Shown: piece by piece, positions 9,168 to 17,699 of the stretch | How the letters are laid out: the number at the start of each line of letters is the position of its first letter | Position numbering within the stretch: the stretch's first letter is position 1 | Source of the DNA: Solibacillus faecavium | GTDB taxonomy: Bacteria > Bacillota > Bacilli > Bacillales_A > Planococcaceae | Assembly (NCBI RefSeq): GCF_014836905.1 | Contig: NZ_JACSPZ010000001.1 | Coordinates: 496,001 to 560,000, forward strand | Length of the DNA stretch: 64,000 nucleotides | Reading direction: 5' to 3' | Notes under the pieces: generated by a model | Databases searched by the model: none | What the model was told of the DNA's origin: nothing | What the model saw: the letters and a program-made list of their open reading frames with translations, nothing else | Translations under genes and position numbers: made by a program

Positions 9168-9274
9168 AAAATTGACTTCCATTCCGGGACGCTTTCCGCG
9201 GGCACTGCCTGAGCCTGTAGTCTCAGGCGTCGTGCTATTCCCGCTGGAGTCGCCCTCCATTCCAATCAATTTTT
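9168..9274. repeat. GC-rich structured intergenic repeat, copy 1
   Basis: About 107 bp, clearly richer in GC than its surroundings. Outer arms AAAATTGA/TCAATTTT enclose a TCCATTCC in each arm, then GGGACG/CGCCC, then GCGGG/CCCGC with GCAC/GTGC, and finally a perfect inner hairpin GCCTGAG...CTCAGGC. The same architecture with different paired bases is found at 37396 and 53859. It separates ppk from fadH and contains no gene. Confidence 0.8.
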
Positions 9275-9349
9275 AAAGTATCCGTTTTTAATAAGGGTCT
9301 TTTCTTTATCCAATAAAATTTCTACTTCTGTCCCACCCCTTCACTTTGT

Positions 9350-11509
9350 TTATTCCTCAACAATCGTACCAAGCGATTCGATTAAAAAGATTTCCTGACT
9401 ATTAATACGAAGCTCACTATTATGATCTTCTTTATAATGGTAATTACCATTCGAGTCTTGGATTCTTGCCTTTTGGTTATCCTCTATTTGTGTAAGCATA
9501 ATGCGTTGGATACGTTCTTTAATGTCCTCAGAATAAATCGGGAATAGTATTTCTACACGTTTAATCATATTTCTAGTCATCATATCAGCAGAAGATAAAT
9601 AAATATTATTCTCTCCGTTGTGATGGAACCAGAAAATTCGTGAATGCTCAAGGAATCGCCCTACAATACTCAACACGGTTATATTTTCCGAAATACCGGG
9701 AATTCCTGGTCGAATACAGCAAATCCCTCGGATAATAAGTTCGATTTTCACCCCTGCAATTGATGCTTCATACAATTTCATCATTAAATCCTTATCCGTT
9801 AATGAATTCATTTTTGCTCGGATAAAGCCATTGCCATGGTGTTTATGTAATGCAATTTCCTTTTCGATTAAATTAAGGAACTCATCGCGGATATCAAAAG
9901 GAGCAACGACAATATGATTAAATTTTGGCTTACTCGTATAACCACTTAAATAGTTAAAGAAGTTAGTCGCATCAATGCCGAATTCTTTATTTGATGTGAT
10001 GATGCCCATATCTGTATAGATTTTCGCTGTTGCATCATTATAATTTCCCGTCCCTAAATGGACGAAACGCTCAATCTTTCCTTGTCGACGACGCACAACA
10101 AGTGTGATTTTGGAATGTGTTTTCAAGTTATTCATACCGTAAATAACGAGACAGCCAGCCTGCTCTAGCTGCTTTGCCCAATGTACATTGTTTTCTTCAT
10201 CAAAGCGGGCCTTAAGTTCCACCAGCACGGTCACTTGCTTACCATTTTCTGCTGCTTGTTTTAACGCTTGTATAATTGGCGAATTTCCGCTAACTCGGTA
10301 TAACGTTTGCTTAATCGCTAACACACTCGGATCTTCAGCCGCTTCTGAGATAAAGTCGACAATAGGTGCAAACGATTCGAATGGGTGATGGAAAAATAAA
10401 TCTTGCGTTAATGCTTTTTCATAAATATTTTCATCTGATTGTAGATCTTGGGGTGGCTGTGGAATAAAGCTTTCATATTCTAAATGCTCCCTGCCTACTG
10501 ATATTACTTTTACAAAGGCAAACATAGCTGTTAGATCAAGAGGTCCATCAATTTTAAAAACATCAGTTTCCTCAATTTCAAACTCATCCAATAAATACTC
10601 TAGAACATCGTCATTCATTTCACCATCACGCACTTCCAGCCGTGAGCCAACACCCCATTTACGCTTTTTCAGCTCTTTTTCAATTTCTACTAAAAGATCC
10701 TGTGCGCCTTCCTCATGAATCGTTAAATCAGCATTTCTTGTTAAACGAAAAGCTTGAGTCGATTTTACTTTATAACCGAAAAATAAACGGTTTATATTGT
10801 TGGATATTACATCCTCCAATAATACGAATACCGTTTCATCCCCCGAAGAAGGTACTTTAATAAAACGATCTAAAACAGATGGAACCTGTACTATTGCCAC
10901 TCTATCCATATTTTCAGGATCTGGAATGTTATTTTCCAACCGGACAAGTAAGTTGAGCGTACGTCCTAACAAAGTCGGAAATGGACGATAGGCATCGACC
11001 GCTACCGGAGTCAAAACCGGGAAAATCGTCTCTTCGAATAATTCATTCACAAAGTTTTTCTGTTCAGGATTCAATAACTTCAAATCGCGAATATGAACAT
11101 TTTCTTTCGGCAATAATTCATATACTAAATGGCGATAAACTTCAGTTTGACGTCGCACTAATGCTTGTGTACGTTCAGCAATTTTTGCGAGTTGCTCTTT
11201 CGGTGTCAATCCTGATTTATTTTCAGGTTTGTGGAATCCTGCACGAATTTGATCTTGCAGTCCAGCTACACGAACCATAAAAAACTCATCCAGATTCGAA
11301 CTAAATATTGCCAAAAATTTCAATCGCTCTAATAACGGATTGTTCTTATCTTCTGCTTCCTCCAGAACACGCTCATTAAATGCCAGCCAACTCAATTCAC
11401 GGTTATTATAATATTGTGGTTTCGCAATCTCCTCAAGAATATGAATTCGAGCATTCAGTTCCTCATTATTCTCTTCGAAAAAGGAATCCGCTTCAATATT
11501 TCTTGTCAT
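9350..11509 (-). CDS. ppk: Polyphosphate kinase 1
   Basis: PPK1, about 719 aa, makes inorganic polyphosphate from ATP reversibly. The N-terminal YYNNRELSWLAFNERVLEEA and the phospholipase-D-like catalytic modules are visible: NNLKTHSKITLVVRR with the phosphorylated histidine, FVHLGTGNYNDATAKIYTD, and SSADMMTRNM/RVEILFPI near the C-terminus. A GTG at 11521 overlaps the ppx stop, but the ATG at 11509 has AGGGTGG at better spacing and is preferred. It is cotranscribed with ppx, which ends 2 bases before this start, giving both a polyphosphate-making and a degrading enzyme. Confidence 0.96.
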   Translation of the reverse strand: MTRNIEADSFFEENNEELNARIHILEEIAKPQYYNNRELSWLAFNERVLEEAEDKNNPLLERLKFLAIFSSNLDEFFMVRVAGLQDQIRAGFHKPENKSGLTPKEQLAKIAERTQALVRRQTEVYRHLVYELLPKENVHIRDLKLLNPEQKNFVNELFEETIFPVLTPVAVDAYRPFPTLLGRTLNLLVRLENNIPDPENMDRVAIVQVPSVLDRFIKVPSSGDETVFVLLEDVISNNINRLFFGYKVKSTQAFRLTRNADLTIHEEGAQDLLVEIEKELKKRKWGVGSRLEVRDGEMNDDVLEYLLDEFEIEETDVFKIDGPLDLTAMFAFVKVISVGREHLEYESFIPQPPQDLQSDENIYEKALTQDLFFHHPFESFAPIVDFISEAAEDPSVLAIKQTLYRVSGNSPIIQALKQAAENGKQVTVLVELKARFDEENNVHWAKQLEQAGCLVIYGMNNLKTHSKITLVVRRRQGKIERFVHLGTGNYNDATAKIYTDMGIITSNKEFGIDATNFFNYLSGYTSKPKFNHIVVAPFDIRDEFLNLIEKEIALHKHHGNGFIRAKMNSLTDKDLMMKLYEASIAGVKIELIIRGICCIRPGIPGISENITVLSIVGRFLEHSRIFWFHHNGENNIYLSSADMMTRNMIKRVEILFPIYSEDIKERIQRIMLTQIEDNQKARIQDSNGNYHYKEDHNSELRINSQEIFLIESLGTIVEE

Positions 11510-11511
11510 TC

Positions 11512-13053
11512 CTAATTCCACCCTTCTTCTTTGAATAAAAGTTTCACTTCACTTTTGAAAACACGTTCTAGATGCTTTTTTTGTTTTTCTGCCTGTGCCA
11601 ATTCGGCAATAGCCCGTTCTGTTGTAATCACCTCTATTTGAAGGTAATCATTTACTTTTTGTATTGAAAGTTTCTTTACAACATTGCGCTTCGTCATATT
11701 CAAGGCATAGATGAATTTCAGGATAGCACCAAAATCTCGAAGCTTTTTCAATTCTTCCTTTGAAATCCACGTTTCATATGGTTTGGCGAATCTTGCAAAG
11801 TAATCACGGTTTTTATAAGATGCGAGTAACGCAAGCTTCACTCGATCTAAATGGGATAAACCAGCTATAGATTGATTTGAAATTAAATAAAATGTATGCT
11901 GACTGGAAGAATCCAGTTCAATATATTCTCCTATCGCATAAACTTTAGCTGATTTTTTCAAGAGCTGTAAATCAGCATCATTGAATTCAAATAATTTTCC
12001 TTTACAACATTGTTCATAAAAGTTCTCGGTCAGTTTTTCTAATGTCGCAGCTTCTTCCTCAGAACGCCCATACGCTAAAGCAAGCTGCCTGCCGCTCTCT
12101 TCAAAAACATTATACTTATTATACGCTTTGGGATTTCCTTGCAAAACGCGGCTAATAATAAGCCCTTCCCGCAAACCTTTCTTACTGATCTGAAAACTGT
12201 CTGTATTTACAACTGACATAAGCGCTATAAATACTTCAAGAGCTGGTACAATCGTATCTGCACGATCTGAAGAGAGTCCATCTAGCTGCATTAACTCATC
12301 GTATGATAATGCCGTCAAATAACCACCAAGCTTCTTTAACTCGTTAAGCTTTATTTCGTACTGATGAACACCTGATAATGGGTAGCCTATTTTCTGTTGA
12401 TGAACTTGCGCAATATTACGGGCACTACCACCAATTGCTATAACCGGCAATTTAGCATCGACAATCCATTTTAAAGAGGAAAATTGTTCCTGCAAAAAAG
12501 TACAAAGTTTCTCGCGTTCCTTTTCACTTATGATAGTATTACCTACAAATTTCTGTTTCAATGTAACGGTTCCAAATGGAAAGCTAAATGTTTTTTGAAG
12601 CTTTTTATTCGTAAACAAAGTAATTTCTGTAGAACCCCCACCAATATCTATTGTTACAGCAGAAGGGGTATCCATCGAATGTGCTACTGCAACAAAACCA
12701 TAATAAGCTTCCTCTTCTTCTGATAATATATCTACATTAATGCCCGTCTCTTCTTTCATGCGGTGAATGATTGCCTCATTATTTAACGCTTGGCGTACCG
12801 CAGCAGTCGCCGCAGCCTTAACATCTGTCACCTCATAATCTGCCAATATTAATCGAAATGACTTTAACGTTTCTGCCAGTAAATTTATCCCCTCTTCGGA
12901 CATTTCTTCATTCGGCATAAGATACGTGCGAAGTCGTGCTACTGTCTTTATATTTCCAAACTCTTTTAAGCCTTCATTTTTACTATAGGAATAGAGTACA
13001 AGTCGAATTGTATTTGAACCTATATCAATAATTGCTGTTTTTAAATTTTTCAT
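11512..13053 (-). CDS. ppx: Exopolyphosphatase (Ppx/GppA family)
   Basis: Actin-fold phosphatase of 513 aa releasing terminal phosphate from polyphosphate, possibly also acting on pppGpp. The N-terminal phosphate-1 motif AIIDIGSNTIRLVLYSY and phosphate-2 motif VTIDIGGGSTEITLF are present; SEEEEAYYGFVAV holds the catalytic Glu region, and the C-terminal half is an HD-like helical domain (YKNRDYFARF). First gene of the ppx-ppk pair; AGGAGGCGAT lies before the ATG. Relative specificity for polyP or pppGpp cannot be decided here. Confidence 0.93.
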   Translation of the reverse strand: MKNLKTAIIDIGSNTIRLVLYSYSKNEGLKEFGNIKTVARLRTYLMPNEEMSEEGINLLAETLKSFRLILADYEVTDVKAAATAAVRQALNNEAIIHRMKEETGINVDILSEEEEAYYGFVAVAHSMDTPSAVTIDIGGGSTEITLFTNKKLQKTFSFPFGTVTLKQKFVGNTIISEKEREKLCTFLQEQFSSLKWIVDAKLPVIAIGGSARNIAQVHQQKIGYPLSGVHQYEIKLNELKKLGGYLTALSYDELMQLDGLSSDRADTIVPALEVFIALMSVVNTDSFQISKKGLREGLIISRVLQGNPKAYNKYNVFEESGRQLALAYGRSEEEAATLEKLTENFYEQCCKGKLFEFNDADLQLLKKSAKVYAIGEYIELDSSSQHTFYLISNQSIAGLSHLDRVKLALLASYKNRDYFARFAKPYETWISKEELKKLRDFGAILKFIYALNMTKRNVVKKLSIQKVNDYLQIEVITTERAIAELAQAEKQKKHLERVFKSEVKLLFKEEGWN

Positions 13054-13123
13054 AGGTGCATATCGCCTCCTTTTTCATGTTTCTAATTCATAAGTGGATA
13101 TAATAATCGAATCACTATACAAA

Positions 13124-13166
13124 AATAGCCGGAATTACTTTTACAAGTACCCGGCTTTTTCATTAT
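13124..13166. terminator. Terminator between cheV and ppx
   Basis: AGCCGG...TACTT pairs with AAGTA...CCGGCT; T-rich tracts flank both sides. It lies 44 bases after the cheV stop in its direction of reading. Confidence 0.7.
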
Positions 13167-13208
13167 TCTATACATTTTAAAAGGAAGTATCAATTCATTG
13201 TATGGTTT

Positions 13209-14114
13209 TTACAAAATCAGCTTATCCATACGTAAAATTAACTCTGTAATTTCCGGCTTGGAAATTTGGTCTTCTGCTCCTACTTTTTCTCCTTTATGAC
13301 GTAAATCGTCGGTAATTAGGCTAGAGAAAATAATTACAGGGAGCTTTTGTAAATCCGGATGGGTTTTAATTTTCTTCGTTAAATGATGACCATCCATTTG
13401 GGGCATTTCAATATCTGTAACAACCATTTGGACATGCTTTTCAATTTCTTTATCCGCTTTGACTAGTGCTTCCAAATAATCGTATGCATCACGACCATTT
13501 TCAAAAAACTCAGTATTAACATAACCTGCTTCATTCATCGTATCGAACAATAGCTTACGCAGCAACGGTGAATCCTCAGCAATTATGACTTTCTTTTCAG
13601 TTCGTTCACGCTTACCAAGCTTTTTCACTGCTTCTACGCTGATACTCGATTCAGGATTAATATCCACCATTATTTTTTCAAAGTCTAAAAGTAATATCAT
13701 TTCATCGTTATGCTTAATAACACCTATTACTTGTGATGTCCCGCCCTGATACATATCAGAAGGCTTTTCGATTTGATCCCACGAAATACGGTGAATTTGC
13801 GTAACATTATCTACATGAAATACTACACGTTGTTTATTAAATTCTGCCACAATATACTTTTGCTGTGGATTTCGGTTTTCTGTTGGTATTCCCAACACTT
13901 TCAGCATATCAACTACCGGCAACACTTCTCCGCGTAATTGTATAATTCCCTCTACATGTGGATGTGCATGTGGAATAAATGTGACTGGAATTGGTTGAAT
14001 AATTTCCTTCACTTTAATTACATTAATACCAAATTTATTATTTGCTACTTCAAATTCAACAATTTCAAGTTCATTCGTTCCACTTTCCAGTAAAATCCCT
14101 TTTTGATTCTCCAA
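13209..14114 (-). CDS. cheV: Chemotaxis coupling protein CheV
   Basis: Fusion of an N-terminal CheW-like domain (about 15-160: VEFEVANNKFGINVIKVKEIIQP, GIIQLRGEVLPVVDMLKVLG) and a C-terminal response-regulator receiver domain (about 175-301: KVIIAEDSPLLRKLL, VVTDIEMPQMDGHHLT with the phosphorylated Asp, KPEITELI with the conserved Lys). It couples chemoreceptors to CheA and aids adaptation. The start is TTG at 14114 with AAGGAGAG about 9 bases ahead; no in-frame ATG is near. Monocistronic, without other chemotaxis genes nearby. Confidence 0.95.
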   Translation of the reverse strand: MENQKGILLESGTNELEIVEFEVANNKFGINVIKVKEIIQPIPVTFIPHAHPHVEGIIQLRGEVLPVVDMLKVLGIPTENRNPQQKYIVAEFNKQRVVFHVDNVTQIHRISWDQIEKPSDMYQGGTSQVIGVIKHNDEMILLLDFEKIMVDINPESSISVEAVKKLGKRERTEKKVIIAEDSPLLRKLLFDTMNEAGYVNTEFFENGRDAYDYLEALVKADKEIEKHVQMVVTDIEMPQMDGHHLTKKIKTHPDLQKLPVIIFSSLITDDLRHKGEKVGAEDQISKPEITELILRMDKLIL

Positions 14115-14205
14115 TACATGCCTCTCCTTCCAAACTCCCAGGTTAACAATAACTCTATTGTATCATGCGGCATTTATATCTACTATAAATATTATGTCAA
14201 ATTAC

Positions 14206-15072
14206 TTACTTATAATATTCAACTAATGCTTGAGTACCGTTATCTCCATATCCTTCATCAAGCAATTGATCATACATTGATTTGGCTAAGGCCAAACCTG
14301 GGAGTTGGAGATTCATGCGCTCTGCTTCATCAAGAGCAATCTTCATATCTTTAATTATGTGTTTAATATAAAAACCTGGCTCCAAATCACCCTTAAGTAT
14401 ACGAGGAGCGAGGTTTGATAAGGACCATGAGCCTGCAGCTCCGGCTGTAATCGAGCGAAGAACATCATCCATCGAAAGACCCGCCTTAAGTCCGTAAGCC
14501 ATCGATTCACATACGCCAATCATTCCTGAGGCAATTGCTATTTGATTGCACATTTTCGTATGTTGCCCATTTCCGGCTTCACCCTGATAAATTATATTTT
14601 GACCAAATACTTCGAAAATCGGCTTCATCTTTTCAAATATATTAAAGTCTCCTCCAACCATAAGGGATAGGGTTCCATTTTTTGCGCCAATATCGCCACC
14701 CGAAACAGGCGCATCTAAACTATGTAGTCCTTTACTTTTTGCCTCATTATAAATTTTTTTCGCAAACGTTGGTTCAGAAGTAGTCATATCAACAAGAATC
14801 GTATCTTCTTTTACAACAGAGAAAATTCCGCCGGTACCAAAATACACTTCTTCAACATCTTTTGGATATCCAACCATCGTAAATATAATATGTTGATCTT
14901 TACTAGCCTCTGCGGGTGAAGAGGCCCACGATGCGCCTAATGTAATTAACTCTTCCGCTTTACTTTTTGTTCTTGTATATATCGTAACTTCGTGACCTGC
15001 ATTGAGTAAATGCTTGACAATGCTTGCTCCCATTACCCCTGTGCCAATGAAGCCAATTTTCTGTGATTTCAT
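14206..15072 (-). CDS. ykwC: NAD(P)-dependent beta-hydroxyacid dehydrogenase YkwC
   Basis: Member of the 3-hydroxyisobutyrate dehydrogenase family, 288 aa, same length as B. subtilis YkwC and very close in text. The Rossmann motif GFIGTGVMGASIVKHLL opens the protein; substrate motif DAPVSGGDIGAKNGTLSLMVGG and catalytic lysine region GNGQHTKMCNQ follow. The physiological substrate of YkwC is not established to my knowledge, so only the enzyme class is claimed. ATG with AAGGGG before it; single gene. Confidence 0.9.
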   Translation of the reverse strand: MKSQKIGFIGTGVMGASIVKHLLNAGHEVTIYTRTKSKAEELITLGASWASSPAEASKDQHIIFTMVGYPKDVEEVYFGTGGIFSVVKEDTILVDMTTSEPTFAKKIYNEAKSKGLHSLDAPVSGGDIGAKNGTLSLMVGGDFNIFEKMKPIFEVFGQNIIYQGEAGNGQHTKMCNQIAIASGMIGVCESMAYGLKAGLSMDDVLRSITAGAAGSWSLSNLAPRILKGDLEPGFYIKHIIKDMKIALDEAERMNLQLPGLALAKSMYDQLLDEGYGDNGTQALVEYYK

Positions 15073-15177
15073 ATCTATTCCCCTTTAGTATTTTCTTTTA
15101 TTTTAACAAAACTAGACTAAACTTCAATGTCAGTAATTTCTAAAAATTTAGAATACCATTGAGTATTTTGCAGAAAA

Positions 15178-15220
15178 ACAAAAAAAGAGAGCAGTAGCGT
15201 TTGTTCGCTTCTACTCTAAA
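15178..15220 (-). terminator. Terminator after the Spo0E-like gene
   Basis: On the minus strand AGAGTAGAAGCG pairs with CGCTACTGCTCT (one mismatch, one wobble) and ends in a T7 run. Immediately before it on that strand lies a motif also seen beside the hairpin at 60306. Confidence 0.75.
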
Positions 15221-15287
15221 GGGGGAAATGAGAATGTTGCTGTGTTCAAAGTTATTATTCCCCCATGTTAAAAATTTAAACATAAAT

Positions 15288-15491
15288 TTATAAATTATTT
15301 TCATTCGCCGAGTGTATTATTATTTTTGCATTTTGCGATTGATCAAAAGCATTCATTAAGCGATCAACTTGCTTGCTTAACTGAAGGGTAATATCACTTT
15401 GTAATCCATTTTCCAAGCCTGATTGAATCATTTGTTTCCGTTTCAATTCAATTTCGATTAGTAGCGCCCTATCCCGCATTGCTCTACCCAA
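15288..15491 (-). CDS. Spo0E-like aspartyl-phosphate phosphatase
   Basis: Small helical protein resembling Spo0E, which dephosphorylates Spo0A~P and so delays sporulation. The signature is IELKRKQMIQSGLENG...LSKQVDRLMNAF; SKQVD stands where Spo0E-family members carry S-x-E-L-D, so the central Glu-Leu is substituted by Gln-Val. The ATG at 15524 is rejected: it lies one base after a TATAAT -10 box and lacks a ribosome site. TTG at 15491 has GAGGAGGG about 8 bases ahead, giving 67 aa. Its targets could include the two orphan kinases' phosphorelay. Confidence 0.7.
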   Translation of the reverse strand: MGRAMRDRALLIEIELKRKQMIQSGLENGLQSDITLQLSKQVDRLMNAFDQSQNAKIIIHSANENNL

Positions 15492-15525
15492 TCCTACACC
15501 CTCCTCATCATAGTGATTTACCATT

Positions 15526-15554
15526 ATTATACTCGCTTTGTAAGGATCTTACAA
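15526..15554 (-). promoter_or_regulatory. Sigma-A-type promoter of the Spo0E-like gene
   Basis: TTGTAA (15549-15554) and TATAAT (15526-15531), read on the minus strand, are separated by exactly 17 bases. Its position over the ATG at 15524 is what moves the translation start to TTG 15491. Confidence 0.65.
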
Positions 15555-15583
15555 AAAAATCATTAGGCATAATTCGACAATAA

Positions 15584-15772
15584 TTATGATCTTGGATTTT
15601 CTAAAAATGTGTATTCAACGTCTCCGCCTTGCTTTGCTACCCCGCGGAAATGTTTAAATTGTGGATCTTTTACTAGATGTTCACGGAAATGTAAAAAATC
15701 ACTCTTCTTAATTAATATAGACTTGACTTCTCCATTTCGTAATTGATCTAGTATTGCTTGATAGTCAGCCAT
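15584..15772 (-). CDS. Small conserved-looking protein of unknown function
   Basis: A 62-aa soluble protein (MADYQAILDQLRNGEVKSILIKKSDFLHFREHLV...FRGVAKQGGDVEYTFLENPRS), mixed alpha/beta in appearance, with no membrane helix. The Shine-Dalgarno GGAAGGG precedes the ATG at about 9 bases, so it is very likely translated. It stands upstream of the Spo0E-like gene on the same strand but that gene has its own promoter. I do not recognise the family. Confidence 0.65.
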   Translation of the reverse strand: MADYQAILDQLRNGEVKSILIKKSDFLHFREHLVKDPQFKHFRGVAKQGGDVEYTFLENPRS

Positions 15773-15874
15773 TTAAACACCCTTCCTTCTTCTAATTTTC
15801 TTATTATTATCCCATATATTAACCTCCTAATCTAAAAGAAAAAATAAATAAATAATATTAAAATGACAAAATTA

Positions 15875-15903
15875 TTCAAACTAACAGAACTTTATAGTAT
15901 AAT
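15875..15903 (+). promoter_or_regulatory. Promoter of ykvS
   Basis: TTCAAA (15875-15880), 17-base spacer, TATAAT (15898-15903); 46 bases upstream of the ykvS ATG. Confidence 0.45.
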
Positions 15904-15949
15904 TTCAAACAAACTGTTATTTATTAGTCGATGAAGGGGCTGACTGTGT

Positions 15950-16135
15950 ATGAAAATTGCTGAAGTTGGAAATATAATCGAGTTTAAAGACGGCATAAAA
16001 GGTGTCGTTGAAAAGGTGAATGAGAATTCAGTCATTGTAGATATTACAATTACGGATAATTTTCATGATTTAGAAATGGAAGAAAAAACAGTTGTTAATC
16101 ACAAACGGTATAAAATATTAGCTAATAACGAATAA
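15950..16135 (+). CDS. ykvS: DUF2187 small protein YkvS
   Basis: A 61-aa protein of the YkvS/DUF2187 family, function unknown. The KOW-like beta pattern VGNIIEFKDGIKGVVEKVNENSVIVDITI and the C-terminal VVNHKRYKIL match the B. subtilis protein of the same length. AAGGGG lies 12 bases before the ATG. It is transcribed alone, from the promoter at 15875 to the terminator at 16144. Confidence 0.85.
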   Translation: MKIAEVGNIIEFKDGIKGVVEKVNENSVIVDITITDNFHDLEMEEKTVVNHKRYKILANNE

Positions 16136-16143
16136 TTTAATGC

Positions 16144-16191
16144 AAAATACCCTTTTTAACATTGAGATGATGATAAAAGGGGTATTTTTTG
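16144..16191 (+). terminator. Terminator of ykvS
   Basis: AAATACCC-TTTT and AAAAGGGGTATTT form a stem followed by a T-run, 9 bases after the ykvS stop. Confidence 0.8.
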
Positions 16192-16220
16192 TTAACATAC
16201 GTTAAAGGAGGCTGAATTCA

Positions 16221-16832
16221 TTGAAAAACAAGAAACAAACCATTACTCTCCTTGTGGCATTAGTTTTTATTTTTAGTATGATGTACTTTACATTTTATGA
16301 GAGATCCGTTTTTTGGTATTTATACGCGTTTACATTGTTAGTAGGAATTGCGATAAGTTTAGTAGCGGGAAAATTTGAAGATCGTATTCCGACCTGGCAG
16401 TATTTGATTTTTGGTATAGGTTATGGAACGATTACATATGGTCTCGTAAAACTCGGCTATATGCTAATGCCTTATATCGATAAAAATGCTGTAAATGAAA
16501 TTACGAAATTCCTGGATGTATACGGTCCACAAAATATTTTCCATTACCTGCTGTTAATTTTTATAGTTGCAGTTGGAGAAGAAATGTTTTGGCGTGGCTA
16601 TGTACAACAACAATTAAAACAGTTCACATCACCTTTTTGGGCCGTTATTGTTACTTCTATTTTATTTTCACTTTCACTAGCGCTTAGCGGTTTTATGCCA
16701 GGTGCGTTAGCAGCAATTGTTGCAGGTATTTTATGGGGTACACTATACGAATGGAAGAAAAGCTTACCGCTAATTATCGTTTCACATATCGTGTTTGTTT
16801 TACTATTATTTTTAGTTTTACCTTTATTCTGA
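16221..16832 (+). CDS. CPBP-family intramembrane protein, second catalytic motif missing
   Basis: Polytopic membrane protein of 203 aa related to CAAX prenyl protease 2 / YdiL proteins. Motif 1 is intact (E120-E121-MFW-R125). In the FxxxH position the sequence is F149-SLS-L153, with no histidine, while the C-terminal motif keeps H189 (IIVSHIVFV). Loss of one of the metal-binding histidines makes proteolytic activity uncertain. Start is TTG with AAAGGAGG about 9 bases ahead; no ATG is available nearby. Followed closely by a lipoprotein gene on the same strand. Confidence 0.75.
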   Translation: MKNKKQTITLLVALVFIFSMMYFTFYERSVFWYLYAFTLLVGIAISLVAGKFEDRIPTWQYLIFGIGYGTITYGLVKLGYMLMPYIDKNAVNEITKFLDVYGPQNIFHYLLLIFIVAVGEEMFWRGYVQQQLKQFTSPFWAVIVTSILFSLSLALSGFMPGALAAIVAGILWGTLYEWKKSLPLIIVSHIVFVLLLFLVLPLF

Positions 16833-16893
16833 TACAATAAAAGCAGAAACTTATCTTTCCAAATTCCGTCTATACATTAAAAGGGGGAGCATT

Positions 16894-17586
16894 ATGAAAA
16901 AATCATTAACAGCAATCAGTACAGCACTTATACTTTCTACTGTATTAGCAGCATGTAATACCGACACAGAGGAACCTATTACGAAAGCAGCAAATGAAGA
17001 ACAGTTAGAAAATGAGCAAGTTCAAAGTGATGAACAGCAAGAAGAACAACAAGAGGAAAATACGGAGTCTGCAGAACCAGCTGAAGAACCGAAAAATGAG
17101 CAAGATGTAAAAAAAGAAGAGATTACTACATTAACTTATTCTTCTAATAATCAGCCTTTTACTGAGGAAGTAGTTGAAGCGAAAAGTGAAGAAATGAATT
17201 ATTCAATTCAACATTTTGAAGATTATACTTTAGTAGCCGAGGAACCTGGTGTTGATCATCTAATTTTTAATAAGGATGACAAACTTTCAATGCAAATTGA
17301 AGTTATCAATAAAGAAGAAGCTACTTTTGAGCAAATAAAAGCAACAGCAAAAGAAACAATTTCTGCAATTGCACCGGATAATTTAAAGGAACTAGATTTT
17401 TCGACTATTTTAACAGAACGTCCGGAAATTCTGAATATTACGGGATATGAAGGCGTAGTGGACGGAGAAAAAGTGGTAAAAGTAGTACTTGAGCGTTCTA
17501 ATTTAATTGCCGCTTTAACTATTTACGATACACCACAAGCAGACTTAATGGATGCCTTTATCCAAATGGGTTTAACTATTCACTAA
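16894..17586 (+). CDS. Predicted lipoprotein of unknown function
   Basis: A 230-aa exported lipoprotein. The signal peptide MKKSLTAISTALILSTVLAAC ends in the lipobox LAAC with C21 as lipidated residue. A strongly acidic, Gln/Glu-rich linker (about residues 25-75) leads to a globular C-terminal domain of roughly 150 aa (TYSSNNQPFTEEVVEAKSEEMNYSIQHFEDYTLVAEEPGVDHL...). AAAGGGGGAGC precedes the ATG. The 61-base gap to the CPBP gene has no terminator, so cotranscription is possible. Family not recognised. Confidence 0.8.
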   Translation: MKKSLTAISTALILSTVLAACNTDTEEPITKAANEEQLENEQVQSDEQQEEQQEENTESAEPAEEPKNEQDVKKEEITTLTYSSNNQPFTEEVVEAKSEEMNYSIQHFEDYTLVAEEPGVDHLIFNKDDKLSMQIEVINKEEATFEQIKATAKETISAIAPDNLKELDFSTILTERPEILNITGYEGVVDGEKVVKVVLERSNLIAALTIYDTPQADLMDAFIQMGLTIH

Positions 17587-17616
17587 AAGATAAGGGAAGT
17601 ACACTTAACAAATGTT

Positions 17617-17666
17617 AAAGGGGGCTGTATCAAAAGTCGATTCGACTTTTGGTACAGCCCCCTTTC
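17617..17666. terminator. Strong bidirectional terminator
   Basis: A near-perfect stem pairs GGGGGCTGTA-CAAAAGTCG with CGACTTTTGGTACAGCCCCC around a three-base loop, with AAA before and TTT after. It serves the lipoprotein gene and the convergent MarR gene. Confidence 0.9.
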
Positions 17667-17699
17667 TGCTACATCACCAATAATTAATATATTCTATAA

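Noticed and set aside
15492..15524. ATG at 15524 as start of the Spo0E-like gene
   Set aside because: It is one base downstream of a TATAAT with TTGTAA at 17 bases, so it would precede the transcript start; TTG 15491 has GAGGAGGG.
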